From Cryptomeria japonica (taxonomy: Eukaryota; Streptophyta; Pinopsida; Cupressales; Cupressaceae): a stretch of DNA of 64,000 bases. The position numbers were made by a program, and so were the translations under genes. Every line of letters begins with the position of its first letter. Position 1 is the stretch's first letter. Below, one piece after another: positions 34,831-45,380 of the stretch. The stretch covers positions 873,322,626 to 873,386,625 of the forward strand of contig NC_081409.1 of the NCBI RefSeq assembly GCF_030272615.1. Reading direction: 5' to 3'. The notes under the pieces were generated by a model. The model saw only the letters and a program-made list of their open reading frames with translations, ran no database searches and was not told where the DNA came from.

Positions 34831-35970
34831 TCAGGGTGTCTTAGTTTGTTGTTGTTCTTCAATTACTGTGGAATCCTTTGATGATACCGGAGTAACTGGA
34901 TCATCATTATGTACTGGTGGATTTATTGTAGGTCCATTTGTCATAATTTCTGTTTCTGGTTCAGAGTCTATATACCTTGAAGTTCCTCTGAATTGTTCAT
35001 CAATCTTTACATTTCTACTCTCAACAATTTTCTGTAATCTTTTATTAAAACATCTATATGCTTTACTCTTAGATGAATAACCAAGAAATATACCTTCATC
35101 ACTTCTAGGATCAAACTTGCCAATATACTCATCTCTTCTAATATAACATTTACTTCCAAAAATTCTGAAATACTTAAGAGTAGGAGTATTACCAAACCAT
35201 AGTTCATGAGGGGTCTTACTGGTTTCACCTTTGATGTGAACTTTGTTGAATGTATAGACAGCAGTGCTTACTACCTCTCTCCAGTACACATGTGGTAGAT
35301 TTTCTTCTGATAACATACTTCTTGGTGCATCCAAAATAGTTCTATTTTTTCTTTCAACAACTCCATTCTGTTGTGGTGTCCGAGGTGCTGATAACTATCT
35401 TTTGATTCCATTTACTTCACAGAATGTATTAAAATCTTTAGATGTAAATTCTCCTCCTTGATCTGATCTTAAACATTTAATTTTCTTACCGGTTTCATTT
35501 TCAACCATTGCTTTGAATAGTTTGAACTTCCCAAGTGCTTCTGATTTTTCTCTGAGAAAAGTAACCCAACACATTCTAGAATAATCATCAACAATTAGCA
35601 TGAAATATCTATCACCTTGTAAGCTTTTAGTTCTAGCTGGACCACATAAATCAGTGTGAATTAAATCAAGGGCATTATTGGATTTTTCTGGAATACTTTT
35701 GAAACTAGCTCTAACTTGTTTTCCAAATTGACATTCCTTGCAAATTGTATTCTGAGGTTTCACAATTTTAGGTAGATCTCTAACTGCCTTAGAAGTACTG
35801 ATTTTTACCATGCAATCAAAATTTACATGACATAGTCTCTTATGCCATAGCCAACTTTCATCTATATGTGCAATTAAGCATGCATTTTCACTGTTATTCA
35901 AATGAAATATATTACCTCTATCCTGATTACCGGTTGCAATTTCCAAACCAGTTCTATTCATGATTTTGCA
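34831..35970 (-). pseudogene. Element F integrase
   Basis: HHCC region WLWHKRLCHVNFDC ... CKEC (about 35845-35730), DLIHTDLCGPAR with first Asp, IVDDYSRMCWVTFL, CLRSDQGGEFTS with second Asp 63 residues later, then PQQNGVVERKNR with the Glu (about 35335-35380). One TAG at about 35393 stands before LSAP, where copia elements have Gln. The C-terminal part has YTFNKVHIKGE, IFGSKCYIRRDE and FLGYSSKSKAYRCF. Confidence 0.92.
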
Positions 35971-36290
35971 TTTTCCATTTTTAAATTGTGACTGAAAACC
36001 TTTTTCAACTAATTGACCAACACTTAAAAGATTATATTTTAATCCTTCAACATAGTAGACATTTTCAGTGTTATGTTTACCATCAAGAGATATTGAACCC
36101 TTACCTTTGATTGAACAGGCTTTGTCATCTCCGAATCTTACTAAACCACCATTGTATTCTTGAAAGTTCAAGAATTTACCTTTGTCTCCAGTCATGTGAT
36201 GTGAGCATCCTGAGTCAATAATCCATTCATCCTTTGATTCAACTTTAGCTGCTAGGGCTTGTTCTACCAGTTGAGCAATAGGTACTGGTT
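35971..36290 (-). pseudogene. Element F aspartic protease
   Basis: DEWIIDSGCSHHMTGD with the active site at about 36202-36216. Then YNGGLVRFGDDKACSIKGK and YYVEGLKYNLLSVGQL. Uninterrupted and in frame with gag and integrase. Confidence 0.92.
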
Positions 36291-37341
36291 GATCTTCTAT
36301 TATAGCAACAAAGACCCATCCATTGTCTACTGGATCCTCATCAGAATCATTAGTCACACCTTCATCAGCAATGTAACAAGATTTATCTTTGTTTTTCTTA
36401 AATTTGTATCTCTGATATTCAGGATTAGGTTTGTATGTTCTTCTAGCTTCTTCTCTTAGTCTAGCATGTCTATCAGGGCATCTTGAAGCCATATGACCAA
36501 TCTTATCGTAGTTAAAACATTTAAAGGGTGCTTTACCTTCATACTTACTTCCAATTGGGCCTTTTGGCATTTTTCTTAAAAATAGTGCTTCAAGTTCTTC
36601 AAGCTCTTCATTCTCCTTCCTGGTTTCTTCAAGTTCTCTTGCATAAAAGGCTCTCTAGTCTAATTTGCCAAAGGATGGAGTAGATGATGTTGATGCTTTG
36701 AAGGCCAAATCAGTTTTTATAGTAGTAACAGGACCAAATTCCTCAATTTCAAAAGCTGAAAGTTTTCCAATCAATGTATCCCTAGTTACTGATGTATTAG
36801 GCATTGTTCTCAACTCATTTATAGCAGTAACCTTCATTTTATATGCTAGTGGCAAACCTCTTAAGTTTTTTGAAACAATCTCATCTTCACTCAAGGTTCC
36901 TCCACAACATTTGATACCCAAAACAATTTCATTTACTTTTTCCATAAAAGCAGAAATCCTTTCATCTTCTTCCATTTTCAGATGTTCATACCTGACTCGG
37001 AAGCTTTCAAGTTTTGCAATTTTGAGTGTGTAATCCCCTTCATTCTGTGTTTCCAAATGATCCCAAATAGCTTTTGTAGTGGACCTATCTGATAATCCCA
37101 TGATTTGTTGATTTGATAATGCGTTCAAGAGTGCTTCTCTTGCTTTGCAATCATTTTCTTCATCTTTAGCTAAAGTAGTGGGAGCAGTTTGACCAGCTAC
37201 ACCAACAGTATAACCATTCTTAGTAACTTCCCAGATGTCTTTACCAATGCAATTCAGATGTGTCTCCATTCTGATTTTCCATATCCCATAGTTGGTTCCA
37301 TCAAGTTTAGGACTATCCTTTCTGAAATAATTAGTAGACAT
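36291..37341 (-). pseudogene. Element F gag
   Basis: Starts MSTNYFRKDSPKLDGTNYG, about 45 bases inside the primer site. Conserved blocks: IWKIRMETHLNC, QQIMGLSDRSTTKAIWDHL, LESFRVRYEHLKMEEDERI, MEKVNEIVLGIKCCGG and LRGLPLAYKM. One TAG near 36655 replaces Trp in LDWRAFYAREL, judged by G. The zinc knuckle reads CFNYDKIGHMASRC: the second Cys is Tyr. Confidence 0.92.
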
Positions 37342-37384
37342 TGGATCTCCTTAAGTTGTTAAACTTCTGCAAAAAGAGAACTTG

Positions 37385-37396
37385 GCTCTGATACCA
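37385..37396 (-). other. Primer-binding site of element F (initiator tRNA-Met)
   Basis: TGGTATCAGAGC in element orientation, two bases inside the 5' LTR. Confidence 0.94.
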
Positions 37397-37398
37397 AT

Positions 37399-38452
37399 TG
37401 TAGGTCCCAGAGATAACTGAGAGGGGGGGGGTGAATCAGTCGTCTAATAAATTCAAACCAAAAACTTATTAACCAACTTAATGCTTAATACCGGTAAATC
37501 AGTTAAGTATGCTGGTAGACAGTGTTAATAGTAAATTGCTATACTGGTAAGAATTAATGCATGAAACATAAGCACACAGTCATCCACAACACATGACACC
37601 AATATTTGTATGTGGAAACCCTGTAAGGGAAAAACCACAGTGGGAAACCTTACCCACAATCAGATGATACTACTGCAGATAGTAAGTGTACAAGAGGGGT
37701 CTGCATATGCAGAAAGGCCAACAACCTAGAGCTCACTACTCAATCACAAATGGGAGTCACACTGACTATAGTTGGATGGTTAAATCCAATAAGAATGTAC
37801 TACACAAAATTGCATCTTCATATGCTAATTTCAGTACTAGTGTAATGCTGATATGCTTCCACAAAAACCTAACTTCACCTTCAAATGATGTTTTCATGTA
37901 TGCCTCTTCTTTATCTCGCATATGCTTTCACTTGAACCTTTTTCACATTCCACACTTGATCTTACAAATAAGATATTACATTTATACCATACCCTAAGAC
38001 CAATTTTAGTAGGTTGGCTCTACAAAATATTACAATAAAACATTTTACAAACAATACAATATCCGATGCAATAACCGATTGAACATGTTTGCTTAATGCA
38101 TTCACAACAATAATAAATCATCTCCATAGCGTACCATGCTGATCTGGAAAAGATAAACCTGTCGGTGTAACCCTAGATAACCTGGACCTATTTGTCGGTA
38201 AAAGCAAATATGCAAATAAGAATATACCAATGATTATTACTTCAAAATAAAGTGTCCACATGATGTCTTCGACATTACCAAGTGTCTTCCATGTCATTTC
38301 AGGTACCGGTGAACATTATATCTTGTCGGTTAATCATATACCGATAACTGTTACATAGTTTACTGTTTGCTGGTGAATGTTGCTGGATCTCCAAAGTAGG
38401 TGTATTTAGTAGGTGTTGACATCAATGACAAAACCATACCAAAATACCAACA
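37399..38452 (-). repeat. 5' LTR of element F (1,054 bp)
   Basis: TGTTGGTATTTTGG ... GGACCTACA in element orientation. TATA-like TATAAATG at about 37978-37986 (minus strand). Matches 31830-32881. Confidence 0.95.
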
Positions 38453-40458
38453 ATGGTGTCGTTAGGGGTTGTATGGTATGCTAAGGGATCATATTGTGTC
38501 TTAAGGAGTCATAGTACATCATATGATCACTTAGGACACCATATGACTCATTAACTGTTGTTAGGGGTTATATTGTGTCCTAAGGGTTCATATGGTGTCC
38601 TATGACTCCTTAGGTGTTGTTAAGGGTCATATTGTGTCCTGACGGGTCATATGGTATCTTATAACACCTTTGGATACCATATGGCATTTTATAACCCCTT
38701 AGGATACCATATGGCATCGTTAGAGGTTATATGGTGTGTTAAGGGGTCATATTGTATCTTAAAGGGTCATAGGACATCATATGACTCAATAGGACACCAT
38801 ATGACCCCTCAGATGTTGTTAGGGGTGATATTGTGTCCTAAAGGGTCATATGGTGTCTCATGAACCTTTAGGACACCATATGATGTTGTTATAAGTCTTA
38901 TGGTGTCCTAAGGGGTCATATGGTGTTCTATGAGCCTTTAGGACACCATATGGTATCGTTAGGGGTTGTATGGTGTGTTAAGGGGTTATATGGTATCCTA
39001 TGACCCCTTAGGTATTGCTAGGGGTCATATTGTGTCCGAACGGGTCATATGGTGTCCTATGACCCCTTAGGACACCATATGGTGTTGTTGGGGGTTTTAT
39101 AGTGTGCTAAGGGGTCATCTTGTGTCCTAAGGGGTCACAAGGCATCGTATGACCCCTAAGACACCACATGATCCATTAGGTTTTGTTAGGGGTCATACTA
39201 TGTCCTAAGAGGTCATATGGTGTCCTGTGACCCTTTAGGACACCATATGACCCCTCAGGACATCATATGGTGTCGTTATGGGTTTATGGTGTCCTAAGGG
39301 GTCATATGGTGTTCTATAACCCATTAGGACACCATATGACCTCGTAGGACACTATATGACATTGTTAGGGGTCATATTATGTCATAAGGGGTCATATGGT
39401 GTCTTATGAGCTCTTAGGACACTATATGATGTCATTAGGGGTCATATTGTGTTCTAAGGGGTCATATGGTGTCTTATGATCCCTTAGGACACCATATGGT
39501 ATCATTATGGGTCATATGGTGTCTTAAGGGGTCATATGGTGTTCTATGACCCCTTAGGACACCATACAGTGTTGTTATGGGTCATATGGTCTCCTAAGGG
39601 GTTATATGGTGTCCTATGACCCCTTAGGCCACCATATGACCCCTTAGGACACCATTTGGTGTTGTTATGTGTCGTATGGTGTCCTAAGGGGTCATATGGT
39701 GTTCTATAACCCCTTAGAACACCATATGACCCATTAGGACATCATATGGTGTCATTAGGAGTCTTATTGTTTCCTAAGGGGTCTTATGGTATCCTATGAC
39801 CCCTTCGGACACTATATGACGTCTTTAGGGGTTATATTATGTCCTAAGGGGTTATATTATGTCCTAAGGGGTCATATTGTGTCTTATGACCCCTTAGGAC
39901 ATAATATAACCCCTTAGGACATAATATAACCCCTAAAGATGTCATATAGTGTCCTAAGGGGTCCTAGGATACCATAAGACCCCTTAGGAAATAATAAGAC
40001 TCCTAAGACCCCTTAGGACACCACATGGTTTTGTTATGGGTCGTATGGTGTTCTAAGGGGTCATATGGTGTTCTATGACCCCTTAGGACACCATTTTAAT
40101 TTTTTTATGGGTCGTATGGTCTCCTAAGGGGTCATATGGTGTCTTATGACCCTTTAAGACACCATATGGTGTCATTATGCATCGTATGGTGTCCTAAGGG
40201 GTTATATGGTATTCTATGACCCCTTAGGACACCATATGACCCCTTAGGACACCATATGGTGTCATTAAGGGTCGTATGGTGTGCTAAGGGGTCATATGGT
40301 GTCCTATGATCCCTTAGAACACCATATGACCCCTTAGGTATTGTTAGGTGTCATTTTGTGTTGTTAGGAGTCATATGGTATCCTATGACTCCTTAGGTGT
40401 CATTAGGGGTCATATTATGTCCTAACGGGTCATATAGTGTCCTATGACCCCTTAGGAT
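38453..40458. repeat. Palindromic minisatellite, block 2
   Basis: Same modules as block 1 over 2 kb; best ordered around 39300-40300. Ends at a solo LTR. Confidence 0.9.
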
Positions 40459-41250
40459 TGTTGGCATATGCACACTCCAATGAGACATTGAAGGTGATTG
40501 AAGGTTTTTCTCATTGATGGCAACCTTACAATCCTATGACACTGACAAGGCATTACACCGGCACCAGCAAGAACAAACTTTACACTGGCACCGGCAGAGA
40601 AAGGAAGCATTCCGGCACAAAGGTGAACATGATTTTTGTTATAATATATTTTGTTTATTATTGTAAAATCTTTGTAAGACGACTTGGCATAATGTAAAAT
40701 GACTCATATATATAAGAGTTCATTGTAGGACATTGAGAGATAGATGATTGAGAGATGGAAGAATGTAATTAGGCAAAATTAGGCAGACCTATTATGCGAA
40801 TTATAGGTTAAGGGTTTATGTAAGAAGTAGAGCACAAACCGGTACTGGATCTGGCATTATAGATGCTATTCTAAAGTAGTACAAGACATTGGATTTGTAT
40901 AATCCATTTTGTAAGTTAGTGAGACTTCTATTTGAGCAGTGAGCTCTAGGCTTTTGGCCTTCCTACATGTGCAGGCCCCTCTTGTAACAGTAATATTCTC
41001 TTATTGGCCAGTAAGTGAATATTGTGGGTCACAAATCCCACCGAGGTTTTTCCCACACTGGGTTTCCTCATTAAATCCTTGTGTTATGGTGTGCTTTTCA
41101 TGTGGTTGTTTTTATCTCTATTTATAGCATTTCTTCTTGCTTACCGCTAGACAGTTTTAATATGTTCTACATGTTTTAAGTTAAGAAATTTGATATACCA
41201 ATTACATATTGATTCACCCCCCCCTCTCAGTATCTATGGGAATCCTAACA
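40459..41250 (+). repeat. Solo LTR inside the minisatellite (792 bp)
   Basis: TGTTGGCATATGC ... GGGAATCCTAACA. Flanks AGGAT (40454-40458) and AGGAC (41251-41255), 4/5. TATA-like TATATATAAG near 40707. Carries GAGGTTTTTCCC and the C-tract before CTCTCAG. Related to 27278-28198. Confidence 0.9.
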
Positions 41251-43655
41251 AGGACACCATATGGTGTCGTTTGGGGATGTATGGTGTGCTAAGGGGTCAT
41301 ATTGTGTCCTAAAGATTTCTAGGACATCAAATAACCTCTCAGGACACCATATGACCCCTTGGATGTCGTTAGGGGTCATATTGTGTCCTTAGGGGTCATA
41401 TGGTGTCTCGTGACACCATATGATCCCTTAAGATGCCATATCTTGTCGTTATGGGTCTTCTTATGTTCTAAGGGGTCATATGGTTTTATATGACCCCTTA
41501 GGATACCATATGACCCCTTAGGACACCATATGGTCTCGTAAAGGGTTGTATGGTGTTCTAAGGGGTCATATGGTGTTCTATGGGGCAATATGGTTTTGTA
41601 TGACCGCTTAGGACACTATATGACTTCGTTAGGGGTCATATTATGTCCTATGGGGTCATATTGTGTCTTATGACCCCTTAGGACACCACATAGTGTCGTT
41701 ATGGCTCGTATGGTGTTTTATGACCCTCTAGGACACCATATTAGGTTATTATGGATTGTTTGGTTTCCTAAGGGGTTATATGGTGTCCTATGACCCTTTA
41801 GGACACCATATGACCCCTTAGGACACCATATGGTGTCAATATGTGTCGTATGGTATCCTAAGGGGTCATATTTTAGGATACCATATGGTGTCAATATGTG
41901 TCGTATGGTATCCTAAGGGGTCATATTATGTTATATGACCCCTTAGGACACCATATTGTGTTGTTAGGGGTCGTACAGTCTGCTAAGGGGTCATATGGTG
42001 TCTTATGACCCCTTAGTACATCATACAGTGTCCTTAGGGGTCATATGGTGTCTTGTGACCCCTTAGGACATAATATGACCCCTTAGGTATAGTTAGGGTT
42101 TATATTGTGTCCTAATGGGTTATATGGTGTCCTATGACCCCTTAGGACACCATATGGTGTCGTTAGGGGTTGTATGGTGTGATAAGGGGTCATATTGTGT
42201 TCTAAAGGTTCCTAGGACATCATATAACCCCTTAGGATAGCATATTACCCCTTAGGTATCATTAGGGGTCATATTGTGTCCTAAGGAGACATATGGTGTC
42301 TCATGACACCATATGACCCCTTAGGACACCATATCATGTCATTATGGGTCTTCTTGTATTCTAAGGGGTCATATGGTGTTATATGACCCCTTAAGATACC
42401 ATATGACCCCTTAGGAAACCATATAGTGTCGTAAAGGGTGGTATGGTGTCGTAAGGGGTCGTATGGTGTCCTAAGCAGTCATATGGTGTCCAATGACTCC
42501 TTGGGACACTATATGACATTGTTAGGGGTCATATTATGTCTTGAGGGGTAATATTGTGTCTTATGATCCCTTAAGACACCATTGTTATGGGTCGTATTGT
42601 GTTCTAAGGGGTCATATGGTGTTCTATGACCCTTTAAGACACCATATTATGTTTTTATGGGTCGTATGGTCTTGTAAGGGGTCATATGGTGTCCTAAGGG
42701 GTCATATTATGTTCTATGACTCCTTAGGACACCATATGACCCCTTAGAATACCATATGACCCCTTAGGTATTGTTAGGTGTCATTTTGTGTGGTTAGGGG
42801 TCATATGGTGTCCTATGACCCCTTAGGACACAATATGACCCCTTAGGTGTTGTTCGGGGTCATATTGTGTCCTAACAGGTCATATGGTGTCCTACAACCC
42901 CTTAGGACACCATATGGTGTCGTTCGAGGTTGTATGGTGTGCTAAGGGGTAATATTGTGTCCTAAAGGTTCCTAGGACATCATATAACCCCTTAGGACAC
43001 CATATGACCCCTTAGGTATCATTAGGGGTCATATTGTGTTCTAAGGGGTCATATGGTGTCTCTTGACACCATATGGCCCCTTAGGACACCATATCGTGTT
43101 GTTGTGGGTCTTCTTGTGTTATATGACCCCTTAGGACACCATATGGTGCCATAAGGGGTCATATGGTGTTCGAAGGGGTAATAGGACACCATATGACCCC
43201 TTAGGACACTATATGACCCCTTAGGTGTCTTCATGCATTGTATTGTATCCTAATGGGTCATATGGTGTTCTATGACCCCTTAGGACACCATATGACCCCT
43301 TACGACACTATATGGTGCTATGGGTCATATGGTGTCCTAAGGGGTCATATGGTGTTCTATGACCCCTTAAGACACCATATGACCCTTTAGGATGCCACAT
43401 TGTGTCATTAGGGGTCATATGGTGTCCTAAGGGGTCACTTGGTGTCATAGGACCCCTTAGGACATCATATGGTGTCATTAGGGGCCTTATTGTGTCTTAA
43501 GGGGTCATACGATGTTTTATGACCCCTTAAGACACCATATGACCCCTTAGGAGACCATATGGTGTCGTTAGGGGTCATATTGTATCCTAAGGGCTGATAT
43601 GATGTTGTATGACCCCTTAGGACATGATATAACCCATTAGGAGACAATATATACT
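41251..43655. repeat. Palindromic minisatellite, block 3
   Basis: Same modules as blocks 1 and 2 over 2.4 kb, with local higher-order duplications (for example 41820-41875 and 41876-41935). Short open frames here are a by-product of the repeat. Confidence 0.9.
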
Positions 43656-44809
43656 AATTTTCAAATAAGGAGAGATATAAAGGTGAAGAGAGATGAAGAA
43701 CTAAAGAGAGGGAAAAGAACTAAAGGACAAGAACATAAATAGATATATAGATATTAAGGAGTATGAAGTGAGAGGGAGAAAAACTAAAAGACAAGGATGG
43801 TTAGAATTAGGTAGACATATCTAGATATTAAAAAGGAGAGAGGACGATAGAGATAAAAAAATGAAGATAAAGGGAGAGGGAGATGAATAGATATAGAGAA
43901 AGAGAGAGGTAAAGTCAAAGATAAATATATGAAGAGGTGAAGAAAAATGGATATAGGGGTAAAGAGAGAGAGATAAAAAAGAAAGAGATAGAGAGATATA
44001 AAGGAAGATAAATATGAATACATAGAGAGATATATAGTGCAAGAGAGTGAGAAAGAGAGATAGAGATTATAGATAGGGATAGATAGAGAGGGAGAGAGAT
44101 AAAGAGGAAGATATAGAGATATATAAAGGCACTATAGAGAAGGATGTGGGGAGAGATCCGGAGATATATAAAGATGCAGCAAATAAAGAGATAAAGGTAG
44201 AGAAAGGGAAAGATACTTCAAGAGGGTGATAGAGGAAGAGACAAAGAAGTAGATTAATCATGTATAGAGGAAGATATATAAAGATAGAGGAACATATAAA
44301 AATAGAGATTGATAGGGAAAGAGATGGAGATGTGAAGATGGAGATAGAGATAGATATGGATAGAAAGTGATAGAGAGTAAGACAAATGGAGGGAAAGATG
44401 GAGTGAATAAGTGAGATTTAGAGATAATGAGATATAAATATACATGAAGATAAATCTACGAGGATATAGAGATAGAGGGGACTAGATAGGGAGAGAAAGG
44501 AGGTGATAGAGAAAAGTAATATATAAGTATAGGTAGGATAAGGTAGAGGAGAGAGATAAATAGAGACAAGAGAGATTATCAAAGAGAAATATAGAAATAA
44601 GGAGTGACAATGATGGAGTGGGAGAGGGAGAGATACGAATAGAAAGATGAAGATATATGAAGAGATGCATGTAACTTGGGAATTTATTTATCTAGATGGG
44701 ATGAGAAAATAAGTGACATAAGTAGAAAAGAAAGAGATAGATAAAATATATTATATAAGTATAGATAGACAAGTGATAGATAAAAGAGGTGATAGGAAAA
44801 AAATGAGAC
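43656..44809. repeat. GA/GATA-rich purine tract
   Basis: About 1.1 kb of degenerate GAGA, GATA and AAGA repeats on the plus strand. No gene; the minus-strand frames rich in Ser, Leu, Tyr and Ile are repeat artefacts. It occupies the mirror position of 30181-31235 in T. Confidence 0.85.
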
Positions 44810-45264
44810 TTTGTATGCAAAATTTGTGAGTATTTAAAGTTTTAAAATTGAAGGACTAACTTGAAATGATTATTATTTTTCTTTAATATCATCAAAATAC
44901 CTCATGTATTTGATAGGTATCTGAGTTACCTTTCCAATGCCTGTAAAAAATCAAAATTTTGATAAGAAACGCAAACGTTATGCCCATTTTACTAAACTAT
45001 ATTTTTTATGTTGAGAAAAATGGATATCCGATTTGAAATCGGATATGCGATTTGGGAAAGTATGACATTACAATAGTGATATCACAATGGTGACATCATG
45101 AGTCAGATATCCAATTTGTTTTGGTATTACCAAACCAAATTCAAATTTTGGCCGACCCAAACAAAAAGTCAAAGCGGATTTTGGCATGTTTGGAAAGGTT
45201 TAAAACGCATTTTTTTTCCATTTCCACTTTTTTGCGCCCCATGATCTTGCACATAGCCAGAGAG
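44810..45264 (-). repeat. Right arm of T (terminal and subterminal inverted repeat)
   Basis: Complement of the left arm: CGCAAACGTTATGCCC (44970-44985) against GGGCATAACTTTTGCG (29878-29893), and CCATGATCTTGCACATA (45239-45255) against 28946-28962. Confidence 0.65.
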
Positions 45265-45380
45265 TTATTGATATTCAAGAGATTGTTGGTCGTCTTCCAC
45301 AAGGGGAGACTTGTTTGACATTTTTTGGTACTTGGATGTTTTTCACATCTAGTGTTGCCATCAATGCCAAAGGGGGAGAA
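45265..45380 (+). other. 3' UTR of D, second part, with final polypurine tract
   Basis: Reads AGATTGTTGGTCG, AAGGGGAGACTTG, TTTTTCACATCTAGTG and GCCATCAATGCCAAAGGGGGAGA. The same order occurs in the 3' UTR of G (minus strand, 47982-48110), showing that this is D's tail beyond T. Confidence 0.8.

Larger units (their letters stand above)
31830..38452 (-). mobile_element. Element F: best preserved Ty1/copia (Sirevirus-like) copy
   Basis: LTRs 31830-32881 and 37399-38452 (1,052 and 1,054 bp), primer site 37385-37396, one gag-pol frame 37341-33235 broken by only three stops. Exact 5-bp target duplication ATGGT (31825-31829 and 38453-38457) inside the minisatellite. By eye the LTRs differ at roughly 5-6 % of sites, mostly transitions. 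Small lesions in zinc knuckle and RNase H make activity unlikely. Confidence 0.95.
28929..45264. mobile_element. Unit T: inverted-repeat-ended insertion carrying a palindromic minisatellite, class unknown
   Basis: D's 3' UTR stops at 28928 and resumes near 45265, so all between is an insertion. TATGTGCAGGGTCATGG (28946-28962) is matched in inverted orientation by 45239-45255 (two mismatches), and a second inverted match joins about 29815-29945 with 44925-45060. Inside are AT-rich arms, GA/CT tracts and about 5 kb of palindromic minisatellite. Candidate duplication: TTATTCAC and TTATTGAT (6/8). Without F and the solo LTR the unit is about 8.9 kb. No coding region seen; a foldback or Mutator/hAT-like nonautonomous element is possible. 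Confidence 0.6.

Noticed and set aside
4470-37396. Possible tRNA genes at GCTCTGATACCA sites
   Set aside because: Only the 12 bases complementary to the 3' end of initiator tRNA-Met are present, next to LTRs; these are primer-binding sites.
38651-43647. Several 60-70-codon open frames rich in His, Tyr and Gly
   Set aside because: All are inside the palindromic minisatellite; the repeated peptides follow from the repeat unit.
31240-43655. CRISPR-like array of short repeats
   Set aside because: No unique spacers of constant size; modules alternate in orientation and degenerate, and the context is a plant retrotransposon nest.
43784-44670. Minus-strand frames rich in Ser, Leu, Tyr and Ile resembling membrane proteins
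   Set aside because: They translate the complement of GA/GATA microsatellite; composition is an artefact.
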